From assembly GCA_029261995.1 (NCBI GenBank), contig JAJDAF010000036.1:339470-403469 (forward strand): 64,000 nt of DNA. The letters are read 5' to 3'. The notes below the pieces were generated by a model, which was not told the origin of the DNA, searched no databases, and saw only the letters and a list, made by a program, of their open reading frames with translations. A program made the position numbers and the translations under genes. The DNA comes from Candidatus Zhuqueibacterota bacterium (GTDB lineage Bacteria > Zhuqueibacterota > Zhuqueibacteria > Oceanimicrobiales > Oceanimicrobiaceae). Positions 35,871-44,306 of this stretch are shown one piece after another. The first letter of the stretch is position 1; every line of letters begins with the position of its first letter.

Positions 35871-35975
35871 ATGCAACAGTCTGCCAGAAAGCAATCCAAT
35901 TTTTTTGTCATCGCATTTTTGGTGTCTCTCGCTTATGTGATGATAATCCTGCTGATGGACAAAGCCCTGGTTTAG
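35871..35975 (+). CDS. Possible 34-residue single-pass membrane protein
   Basis: From the ATG at 35871, with AAAGGGA about 6 bases upstream, the frame encodes a short basic head (MQQSARKQS), a clear transmembrane helix (FFVIAFLVSLAYVMIILL) and the tail MDKALV. An in-frame ATG at 35844 would add nine residues but has a poorer ribosome-binding site. A positive-inside head followed by one helix is typical of real small membrane proteins. There is no homology I can name. A hairpin region follows downstream. Confidence 0.45.
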   Translation: MQQSARKQSNFFVIAFLVSLAYVMIILLMDKALV

Positions 35976-36022
35976 GAAGATTGATTCGCGCTTAAGTCGC
36001 CGGGGCCGCCTGGCCCGATAGC

Positions 36023-36088
36023 AAGCCCGCACCAGAGTCACCTTGCCACTGGCTCTGCTTTGTTCTGCCGGTATCTCCCTGCGGGCTT
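36023..36088 (+). terminator. Long hairpin downstream of the small membrane ORF
   Basis: AAGCCCGCA (36023-36031) is the exact inverse of TGCGGGCTT (36080-36088), with CAGAG/CTCTG pairing possible inside the 48-base loop. It lies 48 bases after the small ORF and 90 bases before the aldo/keto reductase. No T-run follows, so it could be a terminator or a structured leader of the next gene. Confidence 0.35.
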
Positions 36089-36178
36089 CTCAACCTTGGC
36101 ACGCTCACCTATTTTCCACTTGATTTAGTCACTGCCCGCGCCTATCTTCTAGGCGAAATTCAAGAACTATGGAGACTC

Positions 36179-37687
36179 ATGGCCACACCAGATGGCACAC
36201 TCGCCTATTTCAAACGAATGGCGGACAAGAAATTCCCTGAACATGCGATACGTGAGTTTGGCAAGACCGGCTTGCGGGTCAGCAGCCTCGGCTTCGGCGG
36301 GTACCGGATTCATCACAATTCGATTGAACATGCCAAGGCGCTGCGCCACGCGCTGCTGAATGGCGTCAATCTTATCGATACCTCCAGCAACTACGGCGAC
36401 GGCGGCAGTGAAATGCTAATCGGCAACGTCCTGCGAGAGATGTTCGAGCGAGATGAGCTTGAACGTGACGAAGTCGTCGTGGTGTCAAAGGCCGGATATG
36501 TGCAGGGCCAAAACATGCAAATCGCCCGGCAACTGGAAGAAGATGGCCGGCCCTTTTCTGAGTTGGTGAAGTACCAGGAAAACTGCTGGCACTGTCTGCA
36601 CCCCGATTTTCTCGAAGATCAATTGAGCCGAACGCTCGAACGGCTGAACCTTCCTGCTTTGGATGTCTACCTGCTACACAATCCGGAATACTTCCTGGCA
36701 GACCGCAAGAAGAACAATGGCCGCGATGTCAACTCCGCGCACGAAGAGTATTACCGCAGAATCAAGCAGGCGTTTGCCTGGCTGGAGGAAAAAGTCGCCG
36801 AGGCAAAAATCAGGACCTACGGCATTTCCTCAAATTCGCTGCCGGCGGCCGCTGACGATTTCGAGTTCACATCTCTGCAGAGAATTCTGAGCACCGCACA
36901 GGAGGTCTCATCATCGAACTTCTTTCAAGTCGTGCAATTTCCGTTCAACCTGATGGAAACGGGAGCGTGCACCGAGGAGAACCAGGACGGCGGCGCCAGG
37001 ACCCTGCTGCAAGTGGCTCAAGAGGCAGGACTTGCGACGCTAGTTAACCGGCCGCTGAACGCCATGTTTAACGGTGAGATCATTCGTCTCGCTACTTTCC
37101 GGGAGACCGAGGCCAAGGCTGTGATTGACCTCTTCCATAACAAGCTCACCACAGTCCAGCGCCTCGAAAAACAATTCCGGGATGATTTCTTGCAGCAAAT
37201 GCCGGAGCAAGCTCACGATACGCTTGGCAAAATTTTCTCCCTGGGGCGTCAGTTCGCCGACGCACTCGCCTTTTTTCAGAGTTGGGAACACTGGGACCAT
37301 GTTCGTCAAAACACTCTGATGCCGCAGAGTTTTTCGGCCCTGAGCTACGTCACTCAGACCGGCAGTCGCATCGAAGGCCTGTCGTACTGGAGCGAAAAGT
37401 ACTCTGAGGCCATGATGCAGTTTCTTGAAGCAATTTCGATGAAATACGAAAACGACGCGCAGGAACGCTCGTTCAAACTGTCAGGAAAACTCAAAAGCCT
37501 CGATGCTGAGTTTGCTTCCGCGGCGACACTGTCGCAGCAAGCGCTGAGAATTATGACCTCGATCCCTGGAGTCGATTGCGTGCTGGTCGGCATGCGGCGT
37601 CCCCATTACGTCGAGGATGCCCTGGCCGCCATGAAAGCGGACGCCATCAAAGACGCTCGCGATCTCATTTTGGACTTTGGTGCGTAG
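36179..37687 (+). CDS. Large aldo/keto reductase
   Basis: The N-terminal 330 or so residues form an aldo/keto reductase barrel. The catalytic tetrad is visible as D67 (NLIDTSSNYG), Y72, K104 (VVVSKAGYV) and H167 (DVYLLHNPEYF). The enzyme should use NADPH to reduce carbonyls, or oxidise a sugar-like substrate. At 502 residues it is about 170 longer than most relatives, the extra part being a helical C-terminal extension. CWHC at 136-139 could form a redox or metal pair. It starts at an ATG with GGAG a few bases upstream. The TPR protein follows. Confidence 0.82.
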   Translation: MATPDGTLAYFKRMADKKFPEHAIREFGKTGLRVSSLGFGGYRIHHNSIEHAKALRHALLNGVNLIDTSSNYGDGGSEMLIGNVLREMFERDELERDEVVVVSKAGYVQGQNMQIARQLEEDGRPFSELVKYQENCWHCLHPDFLEDQLSRTLERLNLPALDVYLLHNPEYFLADRKKNNGRDVNSAHEEYYRRIKQAFAWLEEKVAEAKIRTYGISSNSLPAAADDFEFTSLQRILSTAQEVSSSNFFQVVQFPFNLMETGACTEENQDGGARTLLQVAQEAGLATLVNRPLNAMFNGEIIRLATFRETEAKAVIDLFHNKLTTVQRLEKQFRDDFLQQMPEQAHDTLGKIFSLGRQFADALAFFQSWEHWDHVRQNTLMPQSFSALSYVTQTGSRIEGLSYWSEKYSEAMMQFLEAISMKYENDAQERSFKLSGKLKSLDAEFASAATLSQQALRIMTSIPGVDCVLVGMRRPHYVEDALAAMKADAIKDARDLILDFGA

Positions 37688-37738
37688 AGCGTTTAGCGTG
37701 GAGCGAATTAGTAGACTGAACGCTAAACGCGTCACGCA
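37681..37738. repeat. Inverted repeat of the AGCGT family at the end of the aldo/keto reductase gene
   Basis: GCGTTTAGCG (37689-37698) and CGCTAAACGC (37721-37730) pair perfectly, extended by TGCGT/ACGCA at 37681-37685 and 37734-37738. The element includes TAGCGTGGAGCG and supplies the stop codon of the aldo/keto reductase (TAG at 37685-37687), so the element probably inserted at the gene end. Confidence 0.55.
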
Positions 37739-37754
37739 CCACTGGGATAACAGC

Positions 37755-38249
37755 ATGTCCATGTTTCCGAACTACAGAATTGGCCCGGACGCCATGAAAT
37801 ATTTTGAGATCGCCTACAAATTTCAGATGGAGCGTGATTTCGAAAAGGCGGTTTTGTACTACAAAAAGTCGCTCGAAATCGAACCTACTGCCGAGGGTCA
37901 CACGTTTCTTGGGTGGACTTACAGTTTCATGGACCGGCTGTTGGAGGCTATCGATGAATGCCACAAGGCGATTGCCATCGATCCCGATTTCGGGAATGCC
38001 TACAACGACATTGGCGCCTACTTGATTCAGGCCGGCGAGTTCGAGTCCGCCATCCCCTGGCTGCAAAAGGCCAAACTGGCGCGGCGCTACGACACACCCG
38101 AGTACACTTACTGCAATCTTGGTAGAGTTTTTGAACTGCAGGCGCTCTGGCCGCTCGCACTCAAGGAATATGAACAGGCTCTCGAACTTTGCCCCGACTA
38201 CGAGCCGGCGCGCGATGCTCTCGAGCGTCTCAATATCTACCTGAACTAG
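37755..38249 (+). CDS. TPR-repeat protein
   Basis: From the ATG at 37755 the protein has 164 residues, almost entirely tetratricopeptide repeats: AVLYYKKSLEIEPTAEGHTFLGWTY, AIDECHKAIAIDPDFGNAYNDIGAYL, SAIPWLQKAKLARRYDTPEYTYCNLGRVF and ALKEYEQALELCPDYEPARDALERL. There is no signal peptide, so it is probably cytoplasmic. TPR arrays mediate protein-protein contacts; the partner is unknown. A longer frame opens inside the preceding repeat element and is less likely. It precedes the LEA-type lipoprotein gene by 9 bases. Confidence 0.8.
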   Translation: MSMFPNYRIGPDAMKYFEIAYKFQMERDFEKAVLYYKKSLEIEPTAEGHTFLGWTYSFMDRLLEAIDECHKAIAIDPDFGNAYNDIGAYLIQAGEFESAIPWLQKAKLARRYDTPEYTYCNLGRVFELQALWPLALKEYEQALELCPDYEPARDALERLNIYLN

Positions 38250-38258
38250 GGAGAAAAG

Positions 38259-39131
38259 ATGCTGAAGCTTAAAAATATTCTGGGAGTGGCGTGCATGAGT
38301 CTGGTTTTGCTTGGGCTCGTGGCTTGTACCGCTGTCAACGATATGCTCAAAAACACGTTTGCTAAACCGAGCGTGTCCGTCAAGGATGCGAAAATTGAGT
38401 CTCTGTCTTTTGAGTCGATTGGGCTGGCTTTTGATTTGAATGTCAAGAATCCAAATCCGGTTTCGGTTGCCATGGCGGGCTACGATTACGAGTTCTTGCT
38501 CAACAGCAACGGTGTTCTCTCCGGCAAGCAGGACGAACGCGTAGAACTCGCTGCCGAAGGCGAAAGCGTCGTGCGGGTGCCCGTGACCCTGCGTTTCAAA
38601 GACCTGTACGAACTGGTGCGGGACGCGAAGAACCTGAGCGAAGCGGACTATCAGATAAACCTCGGCTTTTCGTTCGAGCTGCCAGTGCTGGGTGTTCAGC
38701 GCATCCCGGTGACGCACGCAGGCCGAGTGCCATTGCTGAAATTGCCAAAGCTGTCGTTGGAGTCATTCAAGCTGAACAATCTCAGCGTGGGCGGCGCCGA
38801 TATGACTCTGGCATTGAATCTTTCGAACCCGAACGCATCATCCTTTGTCCTGAAAGACCTCGGCTACAATCTCGCCGTGGCTGGCAAGAAGTGGGCCGCG
38901 GCGGACGGGGCGCAGGATATTGAGGTTCAAGCCTTGGGGAACAGCCTAATCGAATTTCCTGTCAACCTGAACTTTTTTGAAATCGGCAGGTCCGTCTTCA
39001 GCCTTCTGACCAGCGACGCGCCGGTAGATTACCATTTCGTGGGAAGTTTTGACTTGGAGTCTTCGCTGCCTCTGCTGGGTGCAGTCAAAGTGCCATTCAA
39101 CCGCAAAGGCGAAATCAAGGTTTTGAAGTAG
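38259..39131 (+). CDS. LEA type 2 (WHy-domain) lipoprotein
   Basis: This 290-residue protein has a lipobox LVAC with the lipidated C23. It contains two LEA_2/WHy-like segments (about 40-150 and 165-285), each with the NPNP/NPNA signature (NVKNPNPVSVAMAGYDYEF and LNLSNPNASSFVLKDLGY). Such domains are immunoglobulin-like folds linked to desiccation or stress protection and are common as bacterial envelope lipoproteins. GGGAGAAAAG precedes the ATG. Its 3' end overlaps the convergent helicase gene by 17 bases. Confidence 0.83.
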   Translation: MLKLKNILGVACMSLVLLGLVACTAVNDMLKNTFAKPSVSVKDAKIESLSFESIGLAFDLNVKNPNPVSVAMAGYDYEFLLNSNGVLSGKQDERVELAAEGESVVRVPVTLRFKDLYELVRDAKNLSEADYQINLGFSFELPVLGVQRIPVTHAGRVPLLKLPKLSLESFKLNNLSVGGADMTLALNLSNPNASSFVLKDLGYNLAVAGKKWAAADGAQDIEVQALGNSLIEFPVNLNFFEIGRSVFSLLTSDAPVDYHFVGSFDLESSLPLLGAVKVPFNRKGEIKVLK

Positions 39132-41667
39132 CCGCGTAGAAATCCTTCAAATCCGCAACCACCTCTTCAGTAACGCCAATGGAGAAACGGCATTCGGGCA
39201 GCGACTTGAGAAAAGTCCGGCCGTAGTTCTTCTGCACCACACGTTTATCAAGAATCAAGATCGATCCTCTGTCGCTCTTACGTCGAATCAACCTACCAAA
39301 TCCTTGCTTGAATTTGATCGCTGCCTGAGGCACGGTGTATTCGTAGAACGCATTGCCGCCACGCATCTCAATGGCCTCCACCCGCGCTTCGACAATCGGT
39401 TCGCTCGGCACCCGGAACGGCAGTTTGCTGATGATCACAGACTCCAGCGCTTCGCCATGGACATCGACACCTTCCCAAAAACTGTCGGTGGCAAAAAGCA
39501 CCGACGAAACATCTTCCTTAAACCTCTCCAGCAATTGGTGGCGGTTGATTTTGCCCTGCTTGTAAACATTCACACCCATGCCCGTGATTCGATTGTAGAG
39601 CGCGAAGTAAACCTTGTTCAGCAAACCGTAAGATGTAAAAAGTACGAAGGCGCGTCCGTCGGAGATCTCAATGGAAGTTAGAATCAGCTTGGAAATGGCA
39701 GCGACGAATGCCGGCTCATTGGGATTTGGCAGGTCGGTTGGGATGGCTATCAGCGTCTGTTTCTTATAGTCGAATGGCGCGCCCAGCAGTTGTTCGAGGA
39801 TGCGGTCGCTGGCAAGCTTTTCGAGCCCGAGCCGCGACTTCTGGAAAGCAAACCGGCCTTCGACCGCCAAGGTGGCCGAGGTCAACACGACATTCTTGAA
39901 CCGCTCGAACACCGTTTCTCGCAAGATCGGCGCGACATCAAGCGGAGCAGAAACCAGGCGCACGACTGGCTTCCCTTTTGGGCCCTGCTTCGCCTCGAGC
40001 CAGCGCACGTGGTCCTTGCCATCCTCAAGCAAGACATGCTCGATGCTTTTCGCGACATCATCCAGCCGGTTGAGTTGGGCCTGGAGGTCCAATGTCATCG
40101 AGGCAGCACCCTGTCCGATTTTGCTCTGAAACTCCTCGATCTTTTCCAGAACGGGATAGAGCTTCATGGTGAAGCGGCGAATCGTTTGCACCACTTGCTC
40201 CGCCGGTTTCTGGATGGTTTCTTCCCAACCGGGCTCGGACACGACCTCAGGCGTCAGGCGCAGCTTGGTCTCACGGCCCTCCGTCTGATTCTGGCGTTGC
40301 ATCACCTCCGAGTAAATGCGTTCCATCAAAACCGCCTCAGCGATGTGCAGCTTTTTGATGGCCACGACTCCGTGGTCGTGCAGGTCATTCTGCAGCTTCA
40401 TGTATTCCGCATCCGGAATCCGGTGGGCAAGCCTGGAAAACCGGTGGGCAAGGTAGGGCAGAAACCCCTTTTCCTTTCCCTTGCTCTCACGAACCAGCTT
40501 GCTCAGTAGGCGTTGTGTGCTCCAGGAAGTCACCCTCACGCCAAAATAGCTGGTGGCGACTTCCTCGACATTGTGTGCTTCATCCAGAACCACCCGGTCA
40601 TAGGCCGGCAGAATGGCATTCTCGGAGGCTCCCATGGCGGCGCGTACCGCCAGGTCGGAAAACAGCAAATGGTGGTTCGCCACCAGGACATTCGCTTTGG
40701 CGGCCTTGCGCCGGGCGGAATAAAAAAAACACTCCTGATAATACGGACATTTCGCTTTCAGCGAGGTGTCGCTCTCGGACTGCACTTTTTCCCAGACTTC
40801 AAAACCCGGCACAAAGTTCAAGTCGGATTTGCTGCCATCGCGCGTAGTTTTGGCCCAGGCCAGGATGTCATCCAACTCCGCTGCGCCATCGTCATCTGAC
40901 ATCAGATTGAGTTCCTGGCTCGTTTCCACCAGCTTGCGGCGGCAGGCGTAGTTTGTCCGCCCTTTCACCAGGACGGCGCTAAAGGGTTTGTCCAGCACTG
41001 ACTTGAGGAAAGGCAAGTCTTTGTTAATGAGCTGCTCCTGCAAATTGATTGTGTTGGTGGAGACCACAATGCGCTCTTTGTTGTTGACCGCAAAAACGAT
41101 GTTGGGCAGAAGATAGGCCAGAGTTTTGCCCGTTCCTGTGCCGGCTTCGATCAGCGCAATTTTGTCTTCGTTGATAGAACGGCTCACGGTCCGCATCATG
41201 TCGATTTGCTGTGGCCGATGCTCATAGTTTTCCAACTTCCGGGCGAAAGCGCCGTCGGGCTCGAACAGGGAAACCAACGCCTCGACCTGCACCGGAAGGA
41301 TGACCTTCTTATCAAACGGCTCGATGACTGTATAAATGTCGGTGACTGCGTTATTGACGATGTAAAACGCGATGCCGTCGTTGCCAAGAATTGATGCCAC
41401 GTGAGTGTCCGGCCCGGATGGTGACAGTGGGCCACTAGGATGGTTGTGAATCACGACGTCACCCGGGCCGGCAACCTGCAACAGTGCGGGCGCCGAAAAC
41501 TCGTTGCCCCGTGCGTAGATCTCGACACCCGCGACCAGCCGGTTTTCGTCGATGGCGCCAACCAGAAAAACCTCGTTACCGCCAGCATCCTGAATGTGCT
41601 GGCGAATCTGCTTAGTGGCTCCCTCAGTGAGATATGACCCGATATCTTGCATTTCTGGTATCAGCAA
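39115..41667 (-). CDS. JAMM-domain/DinG-type helicase fusion
   Basis: The 850-residue protein opens with a RadC-like JAMM domain (about 1-125) with every metalloprotease ligand visible: E32 (GNEVFLVG) and H74-N-H76-P-S-G...S84...D87. A superfamily 2 XPD/DinG helicase follows, with Q-motif RPQQIDMM (151-158), Walker A EAGTGTGKT (174-182) and DEAH (362-365). The Fe-S region keeps C242, C307 and C313, but the position normally Cys in 'SDTCLG.KC' is S302, so a normal four-cysteine [4Fe-4S] site seems incomplete. DinG-type helicases unwind R-loops, forked or G-quadruplex DNA 5'-3'. The N-terminal domain could be a metal-dependent isopeptidase or, as in most RadC proteins, of unknown activity. Confidence 0.88.
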   Translation of the reverse strand: MLIPEMQDIGSYLTEGATKQIRQHIQDAGGNEVFLVGAIDENRLVAGVEIYARGNEFSAPALLQVAGPGDVVIHNHPSGPLSPSGPDTHVASILGNDGIAFYIVNNAVTDIYTVIEPFDKKVILPVQVEALVSLFEPDGAFARKLENYEHRPQQIDMMRTVSRSINEDKIALIEAGTGTGKTLAYLLPNIVFAVNNKERIVVSTNTINLQEQLINKDLPFLKSVLDKPFSAVLVKGRTNYACRRKLVETSQELNLMSDDDGAAELDDILAWAKTTRDGSKSDLNFVPGFEVWEKVQSESDTSLKAKCPYYQECFFYSARRKAAKANVLVANHHLLFSDLAVRAAMGASENAILPAYDRVVLDEAHNVEEVATSYFGVRVTSWSTQRLLSKLVRESKGKEKGFLPYLAHRFSRLAHRIPDAEYMKLQNDLHDHGVVAIKKLHIAEAVLMERIYSEVMQRQNQTEGRETKLRLTPEVVSEPGWEETIQKPAEQVVQTIRRFTMKLYPVLEKIEEFQSKIGQGAASMTLDLQAQLNRLDDVAKSIEHVLLEDGKDHVRWLEAKQGPKGKPVVRLVSAPLDVAPILRETVFERFKNVVLTSATLAVEGRFAFQKSRLGLEKLASDRILEQLLGAPFDYKKQTLIAIPTDLPNPNEPAFVAAISKLILTSIEISDGRAFVLFTSYGLLNKVYFALYNRITGMGVNVYKQGKINRHQLLERFKEDVSSVLFATDSFWEGVDVHGEALESVIISKLPFRVPSEPIVEARVEAIEMRGGNAFYEYTVPQAAIKFKQGFGRLIRRKSDRGSILILDKRVVQKNYGRTFLKSLPECRFSIGVTEEVVADLKDFYAATSKP

Positions 41668-41775
41668 TCCGTAGTGTGGTTTGCAATTCGTGAAAAGGAC
41701 TAAATGCAGATGTGAAACTTGTTGCGGCTACCCGACTCTCAGGCTGGCGTCGGCAAGAAAAGCCGGTGCTCCTGG

Positions 41776-42735
41776 CTAAAACAGCGAAAGTTGATTCGCT
41801 TCCGACAGCAGATCCGCGTTGAAGCCACGCACGCTCAGTTCTCTTGCAAAGCCCTTAAAGCCATGTGTCGTGTAGATCTTCTTTGCCCCGACTTTCGTCG
41901 CGTACTCGATTAAGCCATCAAAATCAGCGTGGTCGCTCAACGGCAGCGCCTGGTCCACCGCCATTCTTTCTGCGACCTGCGGATTGATGGCCCAGCCGGA
42001 AAGATAGACGATCTGCTTTTTCTCCAGCCGCTTGATCATGCGCGATTTTATTGCTACTCTCGGAATGATCAGCACCCTGCCCTCGGTCTCGTCGCGATGA
42101 TATTGTCTCCAATCCCCAAAAGTTACGTCGCAAGTTTCATAGACTCGGGCAAGCGCCGCCACAGAGCCGTGGACGCTGAGTTTGAAGCCGGCGTCTCCGA
42201 GAATTTTCATTGCTTCTTGCGACTTGCCGAGCACATAACCGACGACCACCGGCACCGCGCCGGCATCGAATGCATGCTGCACAAACGCTATCAGACTCTT
42301 CTCCACTTCTTCTCTCGCAGGAAAACGGTAGCGCTCGCTGCCAAAGGTCGATTCCATGATCAGAATGTCACTCTCGGGAATCTCGATGGGCTCGGCGGCA
42401 CAGCTTAACGTCGTGTTGAAATCGCCGGAATAGAGCAGCCGAACCCCATCTTTTTCGACCAGCACCTGGGCGGAGCCAAGCACGTGGCCCGCCGGATACA
42501 AAGTAACGCTACAATTATCGAAGGTGTACGGCTGGCGGTACTCCAACTTCAGGCTACGCGTTTTGCCGATTCTTTTTGCCAAAAGCTTGAGCGTCGGGCC
42601 GGTCGCGAGAATGCGCTGGTGTTTTTTGGCGTGGTCAAGATGAGCATGCGAGACAACCGACGACGGCACGCGCATCCCGGCATCGAGCCACAACGAGGTG
42701 TTTTCGATTTTGATGCCATTTTGGTAAGAAAACAT
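41776..42735 (-). CDS. Metallo-beta-lactamase-fold nuclease (DNA ligase-associated exonuclease/beta-CASP-like)
   Basis: This 319-residue protein has the zinc motif HAHLDH (30-35), PAGHVLGSAQV and LYSGDFN. A helicase/ligase-associated beta-CASP-like tail includes LSDHADFDGL and YTTHGF. The arrangement matches the 'ligase-associated' exonucleases of the SNM1/Artemis group, here without the ligase gene. It probably trims DNA or RNA ends. A TTG 18 bases upstream is possible but neither start has a strong ribosome-binding site. Confidence 0.82.
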   Translation of the reverse strand: MFSYQNGIKIENTSLWLDAGMRVPSSVVSHAHLDHAKKHQRILATGPTLKLLAKRIGKTRSLKLEYRQPYTFDNCSVTLYPAGHVLGSAQVLVEKDGVRLLYSGDFNTTLSCAAEPIEIPESDILIMESTFGSERYRFPAREEVEKSLIAFVQHAFDAGAVPVVVGYVLGKSQEAMKILGDAGFKLSVHGSVAALARVYETCDVTFGDWRQYHRDETEGRVLIIPRVAIKSRMIKRLEKKQIVYLSGWAINPQVAERMAVDQALPLSDHADFDGLIEYATKVGAKKIYTTHGFKGFARELSVRGFNADLLSEANQLSLF

Positions 42736-42869
42736 GGAGGGAAAATAACACAAACGGGGCAGGAAAGCAATCGCTATTGTAACCGCAACCTTACACTTAA
42801 GCGAGCGCCAAACCGTCTAAATCGAATAGGCGAATCGATAAAGTACGGGCTCAACACCAAGCTCCGGTG

Positions 42870-44111
42870 CTATTCCGCTGCCGCCTCGTTTAAAAGCTCG
42901 TAGATTTTTGCTTCGAGAACGCGGCCGCGTAAATTTTTGTAGCGTACGACACCGTTGCGATCGACAAGATAGCTTCTGGGGATGGCATCCACGCCGTAAA
43001 GTTCCACCAGAGGCGTGTCCCAGCCGTTGCCATCCGCCACCTGCGGCCAGGCGATGCCATGCTTTGCCAGGTAGACCTTCATCTCATCCAGATCATAGTC
43101 GAGATTAATCCCGATAATCTCGAAGCCGCGCTTGTTATATTTTGTATAGCCGCGCTTCAGCGACTCCAATTCCACGGTCCAGGGCTTGCACCATGTCGCC
43201 CAAAAATCGATGAGCACGACCTTGTCGCTGTAGCTCGCAAGGTCAATCATACCTCCTTCAGTGTCTCGGGCAGCAAATGCAGGAGCCTGCAAATCCGCGG
43301 TCAGCGCAACCCTGGGGCTGGCAATCGTATCGGTCTCTGAGACCACGATCTCATCACCCGCCACGGAGACGGATTTAACGCGGTAGATTTGCCCGTTCAG
43401 GCTGAAGTCTCCTGTCAACGCAAAGTGTTCGTCGGAGCCGCTTTTGCCATCCAGCACGCCGTCCAGATTGACATCAATCACCATGGAGCCTTTCGAAAGG
43501 TCGTCGAAGCGGCCGGTCAGTTCATCATCGAAGACAGCAACTTTGTAGCTCGTATCCTGCAGGATGATTGCGCCGGTCCGGTAGCCATTGCGGTAGGCAG
43601 CCAAAGCAACCGGCGTTCTTCCTGGGAAACTGTAGAATATGACTGGATATGGCGCCACTTGCGCCGTGCCGTCGCTGCCGTAAGTGACATCCACCAGCAC
43701 TTCTTTTATCTTGCTTTTTTTCTGTACCTCGTCCCAGGCAGCTTCATCGTCATCGGTGAGATCTTCGTTATTGTTGCGATCGACATACAAGCTGCCAGGG
43801 TCCTGGCCCCCGCCCTGATCCAGGATGATAGAGATGAGTGAATCCGGGCCAGTTCCAAGAACCAGCGCGCCGAAAAGAGGATGAGTCTGAAACTCCGGCA
43901 GCTTCAAATTGGCTTCCAGCGGCGAATCATGCAGGCGGATAGGGCGCGGGTAGTAATAGTTGACAATCGCCATGGCGTCTGACTCCATGGCCAGTTCAGC
44001 GGTGAATTCGTCCGGTTCATCGTGTAGGAGTAGAGAGGTCACAACAAATGCCGCAGTGACACAAACCAGAGCCACGGCCAACTGAATCTTAAGATTTTTC
44101 AGATGCTTCAT
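42870..44111 (-). CDS. TlpA/ResA-like thioredoxin-fold protein lacking the second active-site cysteine
   Basis: From the ATG at 44109-44111 the protein has 413 residues with an N-terminal membrane anchor or signal (about 8-28). A long middle part carries EF-hand-like acidic loops (DRNNNEDLTDDD at 111-122 and DVNLDGVLDGKSGSDE at 213-228). The C-terminal thioredoxin fold (about 275-410) has the active site WATWCKPW: C308 is present, but the partner at 311 is Trp (codon TGG) instead of Cys. TlpA/ResA proteins reduce periplasmic disulfides; a single thiol would change the chemistry or make the domain structural. Confidence 0.8.
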   Translation of the reverse strand: MKHLKNLKIQLAVALVCVTAAFVVTSLLLHDEPDEFTAELAMESDAMAIVNYYYPRPIRLHDSPLEANLKLPEFQTHPLFGALVLGTGPDSLISIILDQGGGQDPGSLYVDRNNNEDLTDDDEAAWDEVQKKSKIKEVLVDVTYGSDGTAQVAPYPVIFYSFPGRTPVALAAYRNGYRTGAIILQDTSYKVAVFDDELTGRFDDLSKGSMVIDVNLDGVLDGKSGSDEHFALTGDFSLNGQIYRVKSVSVAGDEIVVSETDTIASPRVALTADLQAPAFAARDTEGGMIDLASYSDKVVLIDFWATWCKPWTVELESLKRGYTKYNKRGFEIIGINLDYDLDEMKVYLAKHGIAWPQVADGNGWDTPLVELYGVDAIPRSYLVDRNGVVRYKNLRGRVLEAKIYELLNEAAAE

Positions 44112-44148
44112 GGTTTCGCAGGCAACTCCAGTCAGGTTAAAAGACAGG

Positions 44149-44162
44149 TATCTTCGAAGATA
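44149..44162. promoter_or_regulatory. Perfect 14-bp palindrome upstream of the TlpA-like gene
   Basis: TATCTTCGAAGATA is its own reverse complement and lies 38 bp upstream of the start codon at 44111 in a gap between uvrA and the TlpA-like gene. The position suits an operator for a dimeric regulator. There is no second copy nearby to strengthen the case. Confidence 0.35.
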
Positions 44163-44306
44163 TCGACCAATTAACTGCTGCACCTCGCGAATGTTCCAGA
44201 AATAGCACAATATTCGCGCAAGACACGCCCGGACTGAAGCAAATGGACTCAAGACTCGCGGTTCCCAACCTCGAAACGGGGTCGCGCGAGCAACGCGGTT
44301 CAAAAG

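Noticed and set aside
37665..38717. Minus-strand open frame of 350 codons
   Set aside because: It opposes the TPR protein and the LEA-type lipoprotein, both of which show clear family patterns.
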